A stretch of 64,000 nt of DNA from positions 1-64,000 of the forward strand of contig NZ_JAMKCQ010000002.1 in the NCBI RefSeq assembly GCF_024169515.1, in the 5' to 3' direction. The notes under the pieces are model-generated. The model was not told the origin of the DNA and did no database searches. It was given only the letters and a program-made list of their open reading frames with translations. Both the position numbers and the translations under genes were made by a program. The DNA is from Erwinia aphidicola (lineage in GTDB: Bacteria; Pseudomonadota; Gammaproteobacteria; Enterobacterales; Enterobacteriaceae). This document shows, in pieces, positions 26,124-36,536 of the stretch; the stretch's first letter is position 1; each line of letters begins with the position of its first letter.

Positions 26124-26977
26124 TACTCATCCCTTGCGTTTGTTATCCCTGCGGCACCTGACGGCAGCAGCAGCGCACGCGCGTCGCCAGCGTCCATCGA
26201 GAACCGCACCCCCAGCTGGCGGGTGACGTCGAGCGCCAGCACCTGGGTGTACCACTCGGTGCTCTTCTCATCCTTGTGCCCCATCATCGCCTGTATCACT
26301 TTCTTCGGCACCCCGTGCTGCACCAGGTGCATCGCAAACGAGTCCCTGAACGTCTTCGTGGTGATCGGCCGAACCGTAAAAGTTGCCCCGCCGCGCTGCG
26401 CCGCCATCACCGCCTGCCGTATCCAGGTACGGACGGTGTCGGGACTGCTCACGTCCCAGATGCGCTCGCCCTTTTTCGGCTGCACGGTGGCAAGGTATTC
26501 GCGCAGTCTCTGCACATACGCAGGATCGGTTAGGGGGAGGGCGCGCGGCGGGCTGGCTTCGGCCTCGCGCAGCGCGGCCTGCTCTTCCCGGGTCGGGCGT
26601 CCGCGACGCCGCGTTCGAGCAGCTGCCGTACGCTGCTTCAGGGTGTGAAGCACCACAAACGGCGAGAGCAGCGGTTGTCCGTGCGCATCGTCCAGCGCAA
26701 AATCTTCCGCCGTCAGCGGCAGCACCTCGTTCAGGCGGCCGCCGGTGTTCCAGAACGTGTCGATCAGCAGACGCTTCTTCAGGTCCGGCTCGTGGGACAG
26801 CAGGATGGCCACCTCGGGCGCCAGCAGGTAACGCGGCATGGCGGTGCCGAACGCGGCCGCGAGGTTTCGCAGCGCCACCGCCGCGCCGTAGTCGAAGTAG
26901 CGCGCCGCCGCCGGCACGTTTTCGGCGCCGATCGCGCTGTGCGAATTCTTTTGAGTTTCGCGGGGTAAGTTGCTCAA
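26120..26977 (-). CDS. resD: ResD-like tyrosine recombinase (multimer resolution)
   Basis: 285 residues with the tyrosine-recombinase set: Arg in TGGRLNEVLPL, the ITTKTFRDSFAMHL region, MGHKDEKSTEWY with the catalytic Tyr in EWYTQV. The second box lacks the usual HxxR His (KTFRDSF), as also in F ResD relatives. F ResD is about 270 residues and resolves plasmid multimers at rfsF next to the RepFIA origin; here the gene has the same place. GC is higher than in its neighbours. Confidence 0.85.
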   Translation of the reverse strand: MSNLPRETQKNSHSAIGAENVPAAARYFDYGAAVALRNLAAAFGTAMPRYLLAPEVAILLSHEPDLKKRLLIDTFWNTGGRLNEVLPLTAEDFALDDAHGQPLLSPFVVLHTLKQRTAAARTRRRGRPTREEQAALREAEASPPRALPLTDPAYVQRLREYLATVQPKKGERIWDVSSPDTVRTWIRQAVMAAQRGGATFTVRPITTKTFRDSFAMHLVQHGVPKKVIQAMMGHKDEKSTEWYTQVLALDVTRQLGVRFSMDAGDARALLLPSGAAGITNARDEY

Positions 26978-27866
26978 TTTTTTAATCTCCGCATTGTCCG
27001 GGTGTTGACACCATTTTCGCCCATCTGTAAAGAAAAACCGACCTCAATAAATCAGCGTCCGGCTTTCCGGCGCGCGGCCGTTACCAGGCTATTTTCCTCT
27101 ATGCAGAGAATAACCTGGTGAGTCTGTTAAGACACGCGCGGTATGTGTGGTGGAAAAACCGTCATTCCAGAAGTTAACATCCTGATGGGTATGGGAAAAT
27201 CCGGGAAATGAGCCGCAGGGGAAGGCACCAGGCACTCTCCGCTGGATGCCTGGCGGACCAGTAAATAGCAGAAAACGGGGCCACTGCCTGACGCTGTATG
27301 CCCCATCCATCAGTAAAGCGTCACTGACCGGCTTGATTCATTGCTGACCTGCGCGGTCTTGGAGATCTGATTGGTTTGACCATCTCTTTGATACTGGTAT
27401 TCAGTGAAAAAAGCCTGTCATATTTTTCACTTGTGAAATTTTCAGGACTCTATTGTGTCATCAACTGGTTATATTCATTGAGAGCTTTAATTAAACTATT
27501 AGGGTTACCTTCCAGCTTGAGATTCACTGACTTTAGCGCTGTTATGAGTGCATTATCCCCTTCTGGTAAAATAGACGATTTGTAATTTTTGTAAGCTAAA
27601 CACAAGCTGAAAGTTTTTTGAAACCCTGGTTAAACCTGAAGTAATCCCGCATGGCTAATGCAATTCGATGACAAATAGCTTCTGATCTATCAAAGATCTC
27701 AACGTTTTCACTTTAATATCCGGAAAGAAATTATTTAACATCGTCTTTAAAAACGGACACTATCGATTAGAGCAACTGAGAATATTTATTTTAAATGAAT
27801 TAACACCCTCCGCTCGGTTATAAACATTACCCATCATATTCTTGTTTTTAATCCAGGTGGATAAAG
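26978..27866. other. intergenic region, backbone-to-island boundary
   Basis: No supported gene. The first 100 bp upstream of resD probably includes its promoter and an rfs-like resolution site. GC drops sharply from about 27.35 kb, marking the start of the accessory island; the rest looks like decayed AT-rich DNA. Confidence 0.4.
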
Positions 27867-28260
27867 TTAGGATCCGTTATCCATCCACCTCATTTCCAGC
27901 GGATATCCATGGTTTGCTAATATTCTATCAAGCACCCGTAGGATCCGCTGTACCAGGATATTCAGGTCAAATTCGATATCCAGTGCTTCACGGTTAAAAA
28001 TATCAACGAAATTGAAATTCCAAAGACGTCGTCCACATGTTAGTGCGTCGTGCATATGTAGTAGCAGGCTTCGGAAATAGCGGCCTCGCGGTATCGAACT
28101 TTTTTGTCCTGCCAGCTTCGACTATTTCAGTACGGCGATGATCTGGTGCTCATTGAATCGGATCTTACGCATAGCGATCTCCTTAGGGGACATAATCTGT
28201 GTGCGGGAAGATCTCTAAAAGTGAGTGGGCCGTTTTGGTAGGGGTCAGTTTGGATATCGA
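27867..28260 (-). pseudogene. IS3-family (IS407-group) remnant
   Basis: On the minus strand from about 28170: MRKIRFNEHQIIAVLK then a stop, the start of an IS3-type OrfA. It is followed, after a large deletion, by ALTCGRRLWNFNFVDIFNRE and ILANHGYPLEMRW, part of the OrfB integrase core around the first catalytic Asp. The element is truncated and inactive. It forms the left edge of the island. Confidence 0.75.
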
Positions 28261-28524
28261 AAATTATTGTACGTTAAAGCTGTTTTTTGAACCCATCCTA
28301 CTTTAACTGCAAAAAGAAGGTAGATCATGAAGGGGGGGCAGTTTAGTAGAGGGAGACGTTCGTATTTGGATCAAATTCCTTATGAGAGAAGGGCTCTAAG
28401 CGCTCAGAGCCATGACGCGATTGTTGGGGTAGTTATGACATCAGGTAGAGCACTGAACAGATTTATACATCCCCGCTCATAATCTGTTCAGCCTCTGTTT
28501 TTGATGTTTAGAAAATAGACTACC

Positions 28525-30267
28525 TCATCGTTCATACTTGGTGACGGGTGAAACTAAGTAAGTAATACTTTCCCCCTTATTATCACCTTGTGGTAATGGA
28601 AAGCTCCTTAAAGATGTCACATCCCCCCATGTGAAAAGCAAATCAGCTTTCTCCATTTTCTGCGTCAAGTCAGCAATAGTTATTTCCAGTATGCCGTCTT
28701 CTCTTACAGATGCGATAACGGCAAGAGAGTTCATAACTTTGAACTTAACATTAGATAGTACAATGTCGTAACCATTATTTGTGAAAATTACAGCGGCAAC
28801 GGATTTCTTATCATCACCAGTAATAACATGAGCTAGATTATCATATATAGCCTGCGTTTTTTGTGCGGGTGTTTCCCCTTCTGTACTTGTAATCTCATAG
28901 TAGTATGATGTCGAGTTACCTTTTTCATGTTCAATCCAGACAGAAAAAATCTCACCTGATATAATTTCATTACTTTCATTTTTATTTATATCACGCCAGC
29001 TACCTGTTTGGGTCCCTACCTGCACTGTGATAACTTGTGGGGTTGGGAAACAATAGGAAAAACCATCGTGAATAACTTCAACTATTTTATCAGATGTTAT
29101 TTTTCCTCCCAAAGTGATAAGCTTTTGAGTTCCGTCATTAAAATAAACATCCACATCACCATTCAGATTGCATTGATTGACGCTTGTGTACACAGGATTG
29201 TTAGCGGATGAATTGTCAATCGAAGAACCAGCGAATATATCCTTACCTGGGAGCGTTATAACGGATTTCTTGGCATTTTTTACGTTTTTTCTGGTAAGAA
29301 TCATTGAGGCTATCCCTGTCTCCCCATTACTAATGACACCCGCAAAATCATCACTTCCCCAGTTGTTGTTGCCCCAGTCAATCAGAGGGTAACTGAAATT
29401 ATCGACTTGCTCTACGGTTGTGCCTGGAATACGCTGCCACTCCCATAGTGGTTGTATGTTTCGATATTCATTTCCAGTCCTGATAATAAAATAGCTACAG
29501 CTTCCCATGTAATATCCTTTGAGATTCTCGCCATTGCCACTCTCACCGCCGACAGTTCTTGAAGATATTACCTTTGCCCACAGGCAATATTTCCCCGATA
29601 TTTTTGCGAGATAATCATTAACCCAGTATGCCCTGCACCCGAGGTAGTAATCGTTACTTCCCTCATCACCATCAGCTCTGCGGATAAGTTCCTGCAACAT
29701 TTCCGGATGCTCAGGAGTGGTATTCATAAGCTGTCTGCACCATCCAGCCAAAGCATTGCTACCATTCATACCCCGACTGATTGCCCGGCCACATACCTGA
29801 AAATCATATAATCTGGCATAACTGAACCAGCCCATCCCGTTTATGATGAAATCTTCAAGACTTCGGATAGCTGCTTTATTCAGAGAAAAAACACCATAAA
29901 GAACAGACTGAGTTTTGAATATGTTGCCTAACAGTACAGTTCCATAACTTCCTGCATACAACTGGGAGTATTTACCCGACTGAGGGTTATGCTGGCTGAA
30001 TGAATTATCAACACTGATCCCTTCGCCGTCCTCCTTGCCGTGCCGGGTAACGGGTAAACATAGCGATGATATCGAATCCGAAGCTGCATAAGCTTCATTA
30101 AGGAAAGATGTTAGTCCTTCATTTCTCCATCCACTCATGGACCATAGTAATTGTATATATGCGAAGTCTGCCTGGTTAGCCCCTGTTTGACCCATAGAAG
30201 TGTTGGTTGTTCTCTTTAAATAACTAATACACTCGTTCAAGGGTGGTGGGGAATTTTTTTCTGTCAA
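28525..30267 (-). CDS. polysaccharide lyase family 8, catalytic part (amber-split)
   Basis: 580 residues from the first Met after the amber. It carries PL8 hallmarks: TGANQADF, the catalytic His in SFSQH followed by YAGSYG with catalytic Tyr, Arg in CGRAISR, WEWQRIPGTTVEQ, and the beta-sandwich block FSYCFP...TGSWRDIN...SVWIEHEKG. PL8 enzymes cleave hyaluronan, chondroitin or xanthan by beta-elimination. It is in the same frame as the upstream ORF 30307-31281, separated only by TAG at 30307-30309 and 13 sense codons. It has no signal peptide in either part. It is a pseudogene, or is expressed by amber suppression or reinitiation. Confidence 0.85.
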   Translation of the reverse strand: MTEKNSPPPLNECISYLKRTTNTSMGQTGANQADFAYIQLLWSMSGWRNEGLTSFLNEAYAASDSISSLCLPVTRHGKEDGEGISVDNSFSQHNPQSGKYSQLYAGSYGTVLLGNIFKTQSVLYGVFSLNKAAIRSLEDFIINGMGWFSYARLYDFQVCGRAISRGMNGSNALAGWCRQLMNTTPEHPEMLQELIRRADGDEGSNDYYLGCRAYWVNDYLAKISGKYCLWAKVISSRTVGGESGNGENLKGYYMGSCSYFIIRTGNEYRNIQPLWEWQRIPGTTVEQVDNFSYPLIDWGNNNWGSDDFAGVISNGETGIASMILTRKNVKNAKKSVITLPGKDIFAGSSIDNSSANNPVYTSVNQCNLNGDVDVYFNDGTQKLITLGGKITSDKIVEVIHDGFSYCFPTPQVITVQVGTQTGSWRDINKNESNEIISGEIFSVWIEHEKGNSTSYYYEITSTEGETPAQKTQAIYDNLAHVITGDDKKSVAAVIFTNNGYDIVLSNVKFKVMNSLAVIASVREDGILEITIADLTQKMEKADLLFTWGDVTSLRSFPLPQGDNKGESITYLVSPVTKYER

Positions 30268-30306
30268 TATTATTAGAGTTTCTGAAACGATTTTTGCAAG
30301 TCCTAT

Positions 30307-31281
30307 CTACCTGTCCCACCAGTTACTGGTCTTAAAGTCCTGGCTGGTATAAAAATGTATTGCTTCGACGGCTGACGTGTAATAGAAATCATTTTCTGAA
30401 ACAGGATTGTAATGAATATAATTTGCAATATGCTTCGTTCTGTTCAAATGGTCATACAAAGGGGATGTATTACTTCCTGCATTAGTTCCTGGGTATGATA
30501 TGTCGCTGAATTTTCCTTGGCTAAATCCATTAAGCCACCCATCGATTACCTCCTTTGACGGGGGCTGAGCAGCAGTCAACATCGCAAGGGCATTGTTGTA
30601 TACTGTTTCTGCATCATGTGTTATATTGCCGCTTGCTTCATATTTTATTTCATATGTATAGTTATTTCCATTTGGCACCCAGACTTCGTTTCTATAACTA
30701 CTCTGTAGCGGGGTTATTCTTTTTGTTTCTATGTTTTTCTCCCCTGCTCGCAAAAATAGACTATTCTTGTTTATGTGGTCAGATAAGTAGTATGGCCAGC
30801 CATACCTTGATGAGGTCTTATTATCAGTAATAAATTCCAATTCTTCATACAATAAATTACAACCTAGGCTACTTACCGAAACATTTATTTTTATTCCGGG
30901 GATAACTGGTCCCTCTGAGGAAATAACACCATCACTTTTCCAGCTATCGAGAAAACAGTTTGTGGGATATACAATCAGATCAGAGCTTTCCTTTGTCCAT
31001 AATTTGTTTCTGTACTGGCTTCCAATAGGCGTTATATTCCCATTCTCATCCATTTCACCTGCGCGAATATTAATGCTGTTTGCATTTATTTTTTCAGCCA
31101 GTTTCATCGGCCAAGTATATTGTCCGGTTTCATTCTCATTCGGCGTGAAAATATTGCTTTCCAGTATTTTATCTGTTTGGGGATCTATAACAAAAGCACA
31201 TATCTTCTCACCTGTCACGGCATCTCTGTCTGATTGAATATTCATCCCCGGGATTTCTTTCCATTCTGTTTTTTCATTCAT
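30307..31281 (-). CDS. PL8 lyase N-terminal part with two accessory repeats (amber-truncated)
   Basis: 324 residues. The first 210 hold two copies of an 80-residue module (each with Y-x-WP-x2-L...IN-x-NS-x2-(I/L)RAGE...ITP...S-x-YRN-x2-W), a plausible carbohydrate-binding unit. The last 110 are the start of the PL8 helical domain, ending NWWDR-stop. Downstream in frame comes IGLAKIVSETL, so the intact sequence would read NWWD-x-(E)IG as in known PL8 lyases; TAG replaces what is normally Glu. The joined product would be about 918 residues. Confidence 0.8.
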   Translation of the reverse strand: MNEKTEWKEIPGMNIQSDRDAVTGEKICAFVIDPQTDKILESNIFTPNENETGQYTWPMKLAEKINANSINIRAGEMDENGNITPIGSQYRNKLWTKESSDLIVYPTNCFLDSWKSDGVISSEGPVIPGIKINVSVSSLGCNLLYEELEFITDNKTSSRYGWPYYLSDHINKNSLFLRAGEKNIETKRITPLQSSYRNEVWVPNGNNYTYEIKYEASGNITHDAETVYNNALAMLTAAQPPSKEVIDGWLNGFSQGKFSDISYPGTNAGSNTSPLYDHLNRTKHIANYIHYNPVSENDFYYTSAVEAIHFYTSQDFKTSNWWDR

Positions 31282-31302
31282 AGCATAATCCTTTTCATTA
31301 AT

Positions 31303-31944
31303 TCAGGAACTGCCCTCTTCCGGATATAATGTCTGTATACGGCATATCTGAGAAAGGCTGTATCCGGTAGCGACGGCTGTTTCACGGATGCTCAGTTTTT
31401 TTACTCTCCTGAAATATAGCACTTTTTGGTGCCGCTCGTGATCGGCCTGTTTTCCACGGTATTTACCCAGCGTATGGGCCCGTTCAATTCCCTGCTTTTG
31501 GCGCTGGCTGCGGCTCAGCCAGTCCTTATGCGACATCGCCGCCATCAGGTCGATAAGCATGTTATTGATGGCAGCTATTACGGCACGGGTGATCGGATCA
31601 GCCTGTGAAGGGGCTTTATCTGACAGCGCCTGCCACGAGGTGGGAATATCTAGGCTGACAATCCGCAGCTCGTGTTGTTCGATCTGCTTTTTCAGCGTTA
31701 TCCAGTCGCTGTTGCTGAGACGGGTAAGACGGTCTATCTGCTCGACCAGTAAAATATCATTGCGGTGACTGTCCATCAGTAAGCGTCCCAGCTCCGGGCG
31801 GTCAAGTTTTGTACCGCTGATGTTTTCCCGGTAGTAGCTGGCTATTTTATGTCCCCGTTCCTCGACGAACAACTCCAGCATCTCTTTTGCCCGATCCGCG
31901 AACTGATCTTCCGTCGATGCCCTTAAATAAGCTCTGATGAACAT
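31303..31944 (-). CDS. tnpR: Tn3-family resolvase (serine recombinase)
   Basis: 213 residues: N-terminal YLRASTEDQ with catalytic Ser10, the ENISGTKLDRPELGRLL and EQIDRLTRL segments of the catalytic domain, and a C-terminal helix-turn-helix (LSIRETAVATGYSLSQICRI). It resolves Tn3 cointegrates at res. It is divergent from tnpA across 167 bp. Confidence 0.9.
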   Translation of the reverse strand: MFIRAYLRASTEDQFADRAKEMLELFVEERGHKIASYYRENISGTKLDRPELGRLLMDSHRNDILLVEQIDRLTRLSNSDWITLKKQIEQHELRIVSLDIPTSWQALSDKAPSQADPITRAVIAAINNMLIDLMAAMSHKDWLSRSQRQKQGIERAHTLGKYRGKQADHERHQKVLYFRRVKKLSIRETAVATGYSLSQICRIQTLYPEEGSS

Positions 31945-32111
31945 TTTTTCACCACATCATCTCATTTAGGTTATTGCATTTATTCTATCGCATATAGGTT
32001 GTGTCATTCATCGTGTGCCGTCACGTTTTGATTATGGCGTCAGGGTGTACCCTTATGCGATAAGCATTTTTGTTAAAAATACCGCACTGAATAATTTATG
32101 AGGGAAACTAT
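31945..32111. promoter_or_regulatory. res site and divergent tnpR/tnpA promoters
   Basis: AT-rich 167-bp spacer with imperfect dyads around CTATCGCATATAGG and CTTATGCGATAAG, the expected place for the resolvase-binding res subsites of a Tn3-family transposon. Confidence 0.55.
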
Positions 32112-35078
32112 ATGGCAAGGAGGCAGATTCTTTCTCTGTCGGAAAGAGAATCATTATTGGCATTGCCAGATGATGAGTTAACGCTGACCCGAATGGCCTA
32201 TTTCAGTGAGCATGATCTGGCACTTATCAGTGCTCACCGTAAACCTGCCAGCCGTTTTGGTTTTGCCGTCCTTCTTTGCTACCTGAAAAATGTCGGCTTT
32301 GCACCGGATAAAAAAATCCCACCCTCTGATGCGCTGCTGAAGCATATCGCCAGCAGGCTAAAACTTACCGGGGATCTCTGGCCTGCTTACCTTTCCGGCA
32401 GGGATACAACCCGGCGTGAGCATTTAACCGAACTGTACCGCTATCTTGGCGTAAAGGCGTTCACCGGCAAAATACAGCAGGACAGTATTACACACCTGCT
32501 GTCGATGGCGACGCGCACCGATAAAGGTATTCTCCTGGCCGAAGAGTTACTGGTCTGGCTCCGGCAGAACAACGTGATAATCCCCGCGATTGATGTCGTG
32601 GAGCGTACCTGTGCGGAGGCCATGGCTGGCGGCGATAAAATCGTATTTCAGACCCTGAATGCCCCGTTAACTCCGGCTCACAGGGATGCCCTGGATCGTT
32701 TACTTGAGTCATCAGACAATCAGCCTTCCAGGCTGACATGGCTTCTGCAACCGCCGGGTAAAATCAATGGTAAGAACGTGCTGCAACATCTTGATCGGCT
32801 CAGCAGCATTGAATCGCTGGCATTACCTGAAGGTACAGATCGTACCATTCACCAGAACCGGTTGCTGAAACTGGCGCGGGAAGGCCGAAAGATGAGTAGC
32901 CGGGATTTGACCCGATTTTCAGCAGCCCGCCGTCATGCAATCCTGGTCTGCGTGCTGGAAGAAGCCAGAGCCACACTGACAGACGAAGTGATTGAGCTGC
33001 ATGAGCGAATGCTGAACAGCCTGTTCAGCAAAGCCAAAAGAACACAGGCTGAGCGCCTTCAGCAGACCGGAAAGCTGATCCAGTCCAAACTGAGGCAGTA
33101 CATCGATGTCGGTCAGGCGCTGTCTGATGCCCGCGATTCCGGTGGCGATCCATGGCTCGCAATAGAAAACATACTCCCGTGGCCCGAATTTGTCGCCAGT
33201 CTGGAGGAAACACGCCATCTCGCCAGAAAAAATAATTTTGACCCGCTGCATATTATTACTGAGAAATACAGCACATTACGGAAATATGCCCCGCGCATGT
33301 TGTCTGCTTTACAGTTAGTCGCCACCCCGGCAGCACAACCTCTGGCTGATTCGCTGGTTGTGATCAAGGATATGTACCGGAAGCAGTCACGTAAAGTTCC
33401 GGCGACAGCGCCGCTTGAGTTTGTCCCTGAAAGCTGGCGCAAGGTGGTGATTACACCTGCGGGTATTGACCGACAGTATTATGAATTTTGTGCGCTCAGC
33501 GAGCTTAAGGGGGCGCTGCGCTCCGGGGACATCTGGGTTAAAGGCTCACGCCGCTACAAAAATTTTGATGATTACCTCATTCCCGAAAAAGACTTTTACA
33601 ACCTCACACCGGCGCTGCCACTGCCCGTATCTGCTGATTATCATGAGTACATTACCAGCCGCATGACTCTGCTTCAGTCCAGACTTGAAGAGGTCAATGC
33701 TATGGCTGCCCTTGGTGAACTGCCCGATGTGGAAATATCTGACAGGGGCGTAAAACTCTCTCCGCTGGATAACTGCGTTCCGGCACAGGTTTCACCGCTG
33801 GCAGAGCTGGTTTACAGCATGCTACCGCGACCTAAAATCACGGAAATTCTCGACGAGGTAAACAGCTGGACGGCGTTTACCCGTCATTTTTCGCATATAA
33901 AAAATGACATTACCCGTCCCGATACCCGCCTGCTCCTCACCACTATTCTTGCGGATGGCATCAATCTTGGTCTGACCAAAATGGCGGAAGCCTGCCCAGG
34001 TAGCACCAAATCATCACTCGAAGATATTCAGGCATGGTACATCCGCGACGCAACCTATTCAGCTGCTCTTGCTGAGCTGGTAAATGCACAGGGGAAAAGA
34101 CCACTGGCGGCATTCTGGGGAGACGGGACAACTTCATCATCAGATGGACAGAATTTCAGAACAGGCAGCTCAGGCCGCTACGCAGGGCAGGTTAACCCTA
34201 AATATGGGCAGGAGCCTGGGCGTCAGTTTTATACCCATATTTCGGATCAATACAGCCCGTTTTACACCTGCATAATCAGTCGGGTCAGGGATTCAACCCA
34301 TGTCCTCGATGGCTTGCTGTATCACGAAAGCGACCTGGAAATCAGGGAGCATTACACCGATACCGCTGGTTTTAGCGATCATGTCTTTGCCCTGATGCAT
34401 CTGCTGGGATTTGCGTTCTGTCCGCGAATCAGGGATCTCCACGACAAGAAGCTGTTTATCAAAGGGAAATCGGACCAGTACCCGGCGCTTCAGTCACCGA
34501 TATCAACGACCAGCCTGAATCTGAAAGAGATCGAACTTCACTGGCGTGAAGTGCTGCGTCTGGCAACCTCGATAAAGCAGGGAACCGTGACGGCATCCCT
34601 GATGCTGAAAAAACTGGCCAGCTATCCCAAACAAAATGGCCTGGCAAAGGCGCTGAGAGAAATTGGCCGCATTGAGCGGACGCTGTTTATGCTCGACTGG
34701 TTCCGCGATCCGGCACTTCGTCGGCGGGTCCAGGCGGGACTGAATAAAGGAGAAGCCCGTAACGCGCTGGCGCGCGCGGTATTCCTGCACCGTCTAGGTG
34801 AAATCAGGGATCGTAAACCGGAAAATCAGAGCTATCGCGCCAGTGGACTGACACTGCTGACGGCAGCTATCTCGCTGTGGAATACCGTCTATATGGAAAG
34901 GGCGGTCGATGCCCTGAAGCGTAAAGGGATGAAGATCAACGAGCAACTGCTGTCACATTTGTCGCCGTTAGGCTGGGAGCATATCAATCTGACAGGCGAT
35001 TACATCTGGAAAAGCAACAGAATACCGGCCTCCGGTAAGTTTCGTCGGCTGAGGCCTGCTAAAACTTTTCAGTCATGA
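32112..35078 (+). CDS. tnpA: Tn3-family transposase
   Basis: A complete 988-residue TnpA: N-terminal DUF4158 region (RQILSLSERESLLALPDDEL), and C-terminal DDE domain with Asp in FWGDGTTSSSDGQNF, Asp in EHYTDTAGFSDHVF and the final Glu region. GGGAAACTAT precedes the ATG. The transposon's own inverted repeat should follow the stop, but the sequence runs directly into a second, broken Tn3 transposase, so this element lacks that end. Confidence 0.92.
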   Translation: MARRQILSLSERESLLALPDDELTLTRMAYFSEHDLALISAHRKPASRFGFAVLLCYLKNVGFAPDKKIPPSDALLKHIASRLKLTGDLWPAYLSGRDTTRREHLTELYRYLGVKAFTGKIQQDSITHLLSMATRTDKGILLAEELLVWLRQNNVIIPAIDVVERTCAEAMAGGDKIVFQTLNAPLTPAHRDALDRLLESSDNQPSRLTWLLQPPGKINGKNVLQHLDRLSSIESLALPEGTDRTIHQNRLLKLAREGRKMSSRDLTRFSAARRHAILVCVLEEARATLTDEVIELHERMLNSLFSKAKRTQAERLQQTGKLIQSKLRQYIDVGQALSDARDSGGDPWLAIENILPWPEFVASLEETRHLARKNNFDPLHIITEKYSTLRKYAPRMLSALQLVATPAAQPLADSLVVIKDMYRKQSRKVPATAPLEFVPESWRKVVITPAGIDRQYYEFCALSELKGALRSGDIWVKGSRRYKNFDDYLIPEKDFYNLTPALPLPVSADYHEYITSRMTLLQSRLEEVNAMAALGELPDVEISDRGVKLSPLDNCVPAQVSPLAELVYSMLPRPKITEILDEVNSWTAFTRHFSHIKNDITRPDTRLLLTTILADGINLGLTKMAEACPGSTKSSLEDIQAWYIRDATYSAALAELVNAQGKRPLAAFWGDGTTSSSDGQNFRTGSSGRYAGQVNPKYGQEPGRQFYTHISDQYSPFYTCIISRVRDSTHVLDGLLYHESDLEIREHYTDTAGFSDHVFALMHLLGFAFCPRIRDLHDKKLFIKGKSDQYPALQSPISTTSLNLKEIELHWREVLRLATSIKQGTVTASLMLKKLASYPKQNGLAKALREIGRIERTLFMLDWFRDPALRRRVQAGLNKGEARNALARAVFLHRLGEIRDRKPENQSYRASGLTLLTAAISLWNTVYMERAVDALKRKGMKINEQLLSHLSPLGWEHINLTGDYIWKSNRIPASGKFRRLRPAKTFQS

Positions 35079-36215
35079 ACGGAGCAACACCGAAGCCTGC
35101 ACCTTGCCCAATTTCAGGGGGTCTGCGGCCCGGATCATTTCGTCCCACTGAAGGACTATTTTTCGGGGGTCTGACAGCCCTCTGGCAATATCATTCAGTA
35201 CGCCATAATCAGCGTCATTGTAAATGCGCCAGAAAACCGAAGCACCGGCATCATCCAGACGCGTGGAAAACTGGTATCCCAGCAGCAAGAAAAGGCCAAA
35301 AACAAGATCGCTGGTCCCTGCGGTATCGGTCATCATTTCGGTGGGATTCAGTCCGGTTTCCTGTTCCAGAGGTTCATCAAAACTAGCGAGGGGAGAAATT
35401 GTCAGCCAGGGCTTTGGGCCTGAAATATCCAGCTGAACTGCCTCATTTTCGCAAAGGCGAGCGGCAACCAGCCTGTAACGGGTGTCCAATTGAAGACCCA
35501 GCGATTTTATTGTGTCTTGTGGATTCGTCGGGTGCCCCAAAGAACGATAAACTTTGATCCGGTTTGCCTGCCAGTCTGCGCCCTATAGTAATTTTTTTGC
35601 GGTGATCTCCCCACCGGTTACTGACAGTAACGAAGACATACCGCCGTCTCAGGCTGTCCTGCATTTTACTGAGAAAGCACAGCGTGTATCCCCTCCGGGT
35701 GATATGATTTTCCATATTAATCACCAGTCGTTTCCATGGCAGGCTGATGATTTCCTTTGGTGCGTCGTTAAAATACTATCGTCATGAGCTAAACTCGTGG
35801 CTTTGGTAATCGCAGGCAGTCAGGGTAGTGCTCTCTACGGGAGCTGCTGAAAATTTGACGGTATGCAATAGATGAGGCAGGAAACCACGAACCCGATCGT
35901 ACTGCCCCACCATTTCATTATGGAAGTTATCGTCTGAGGGACGGACAATTTCACGGACAAGCGCGATGATGTCGGCCAGTTTTAGCCTTGGGATGTGGCT
36001 GAACACCTCAGCCCGGATTGATTCGTCCGGTGTTTATTCTTTCAGCAGGTACGAACACGCGTTGCCGAGCGCCAGTGCTGATTTATCCAGATCCTTCAGC
36101 GAACAGAGCCGTTTTTTCTGCCCAATCTTTCTGGCGTCACGGATGATTACAGCCAACATGGCATCCAGAACGTCCAGTGCATTATCCAGCCCCAGCGTCT
36201 CCCATGCATGGACTT
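35073..36215 (-). pseudogene. broken second Tn3-family transposase
   Basis: Reading the minus strand: TLGLDNALDVLDAMLAV... (36215-36034), MVGQYDRVRGFLPHLLHTVK (36006-35782), RRGYTLCFLSKMQDSLRRR (35724-35545), then GHPTNPQDTIKSLGLQLD...DTAGTSDLVFGLFLLLGYQF (35540-35073). These are successive pieces of another Tn3-type TnpA, with frameshifts, stops and a deletion of most of the catalytic core. It belongs to a different subgroup from the intact tnpA. Confidence 0.8.
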
Positions 36216-36370
36216 TTCTGTTTAAAGAGTCATCTTCCCAGAGCGTGCGAAGTATCACTGCGGGCATAGTACTGCGTGGAGCACCGGAAGGAAGTGTCAT
36301 GGCAGATTCATCGTACTGCACCCGTTCATGGGCTCCAAAAGGCTGGGTAACTGAATTCAGGAGCAATAAG
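36210..36370 (-). pseudogene. 161-bp fragment of the Rhs shell gene
   Basis: Nearly identical to 49797-49957 inside the intact shell gene (SVTQPFGAHERVQYDESAMT...SLNRKVH), but fused at one side to the broken TnpA and ending abruptly at the other. It shows that a further shell copy once followed tip 1 and was mostly removed. Confidence 0.85.
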
Positions 36371-36481
36371 GTTCAATTGGTTAATATCTAATTTTTATCA
36401 AAAGTAAAAAATTTTAAGCGGTACCATTCATAGACGTATCGATTAAATATCCTATTCAAGCGTTATGGTGCTAACACCAAT

Positions 36482-36512
36482 AAAAAGCAGCCTGCAGCTT
36501 CAACCAGACTGC
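36482..36512. terminator. terminator at the end of the Rhs array
   Basis: GCAGTCTG-loop-CAGGCTGC stem read on the minus strand, followed by TTTTTATT, 25 nt after the tip 1 stop. An A/T run on the other side makes it possibly bidirectional. Confidence 0.65.
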
Positions 36513-36536
36513 TAATTTTTTATATTCAGAAAAAAA

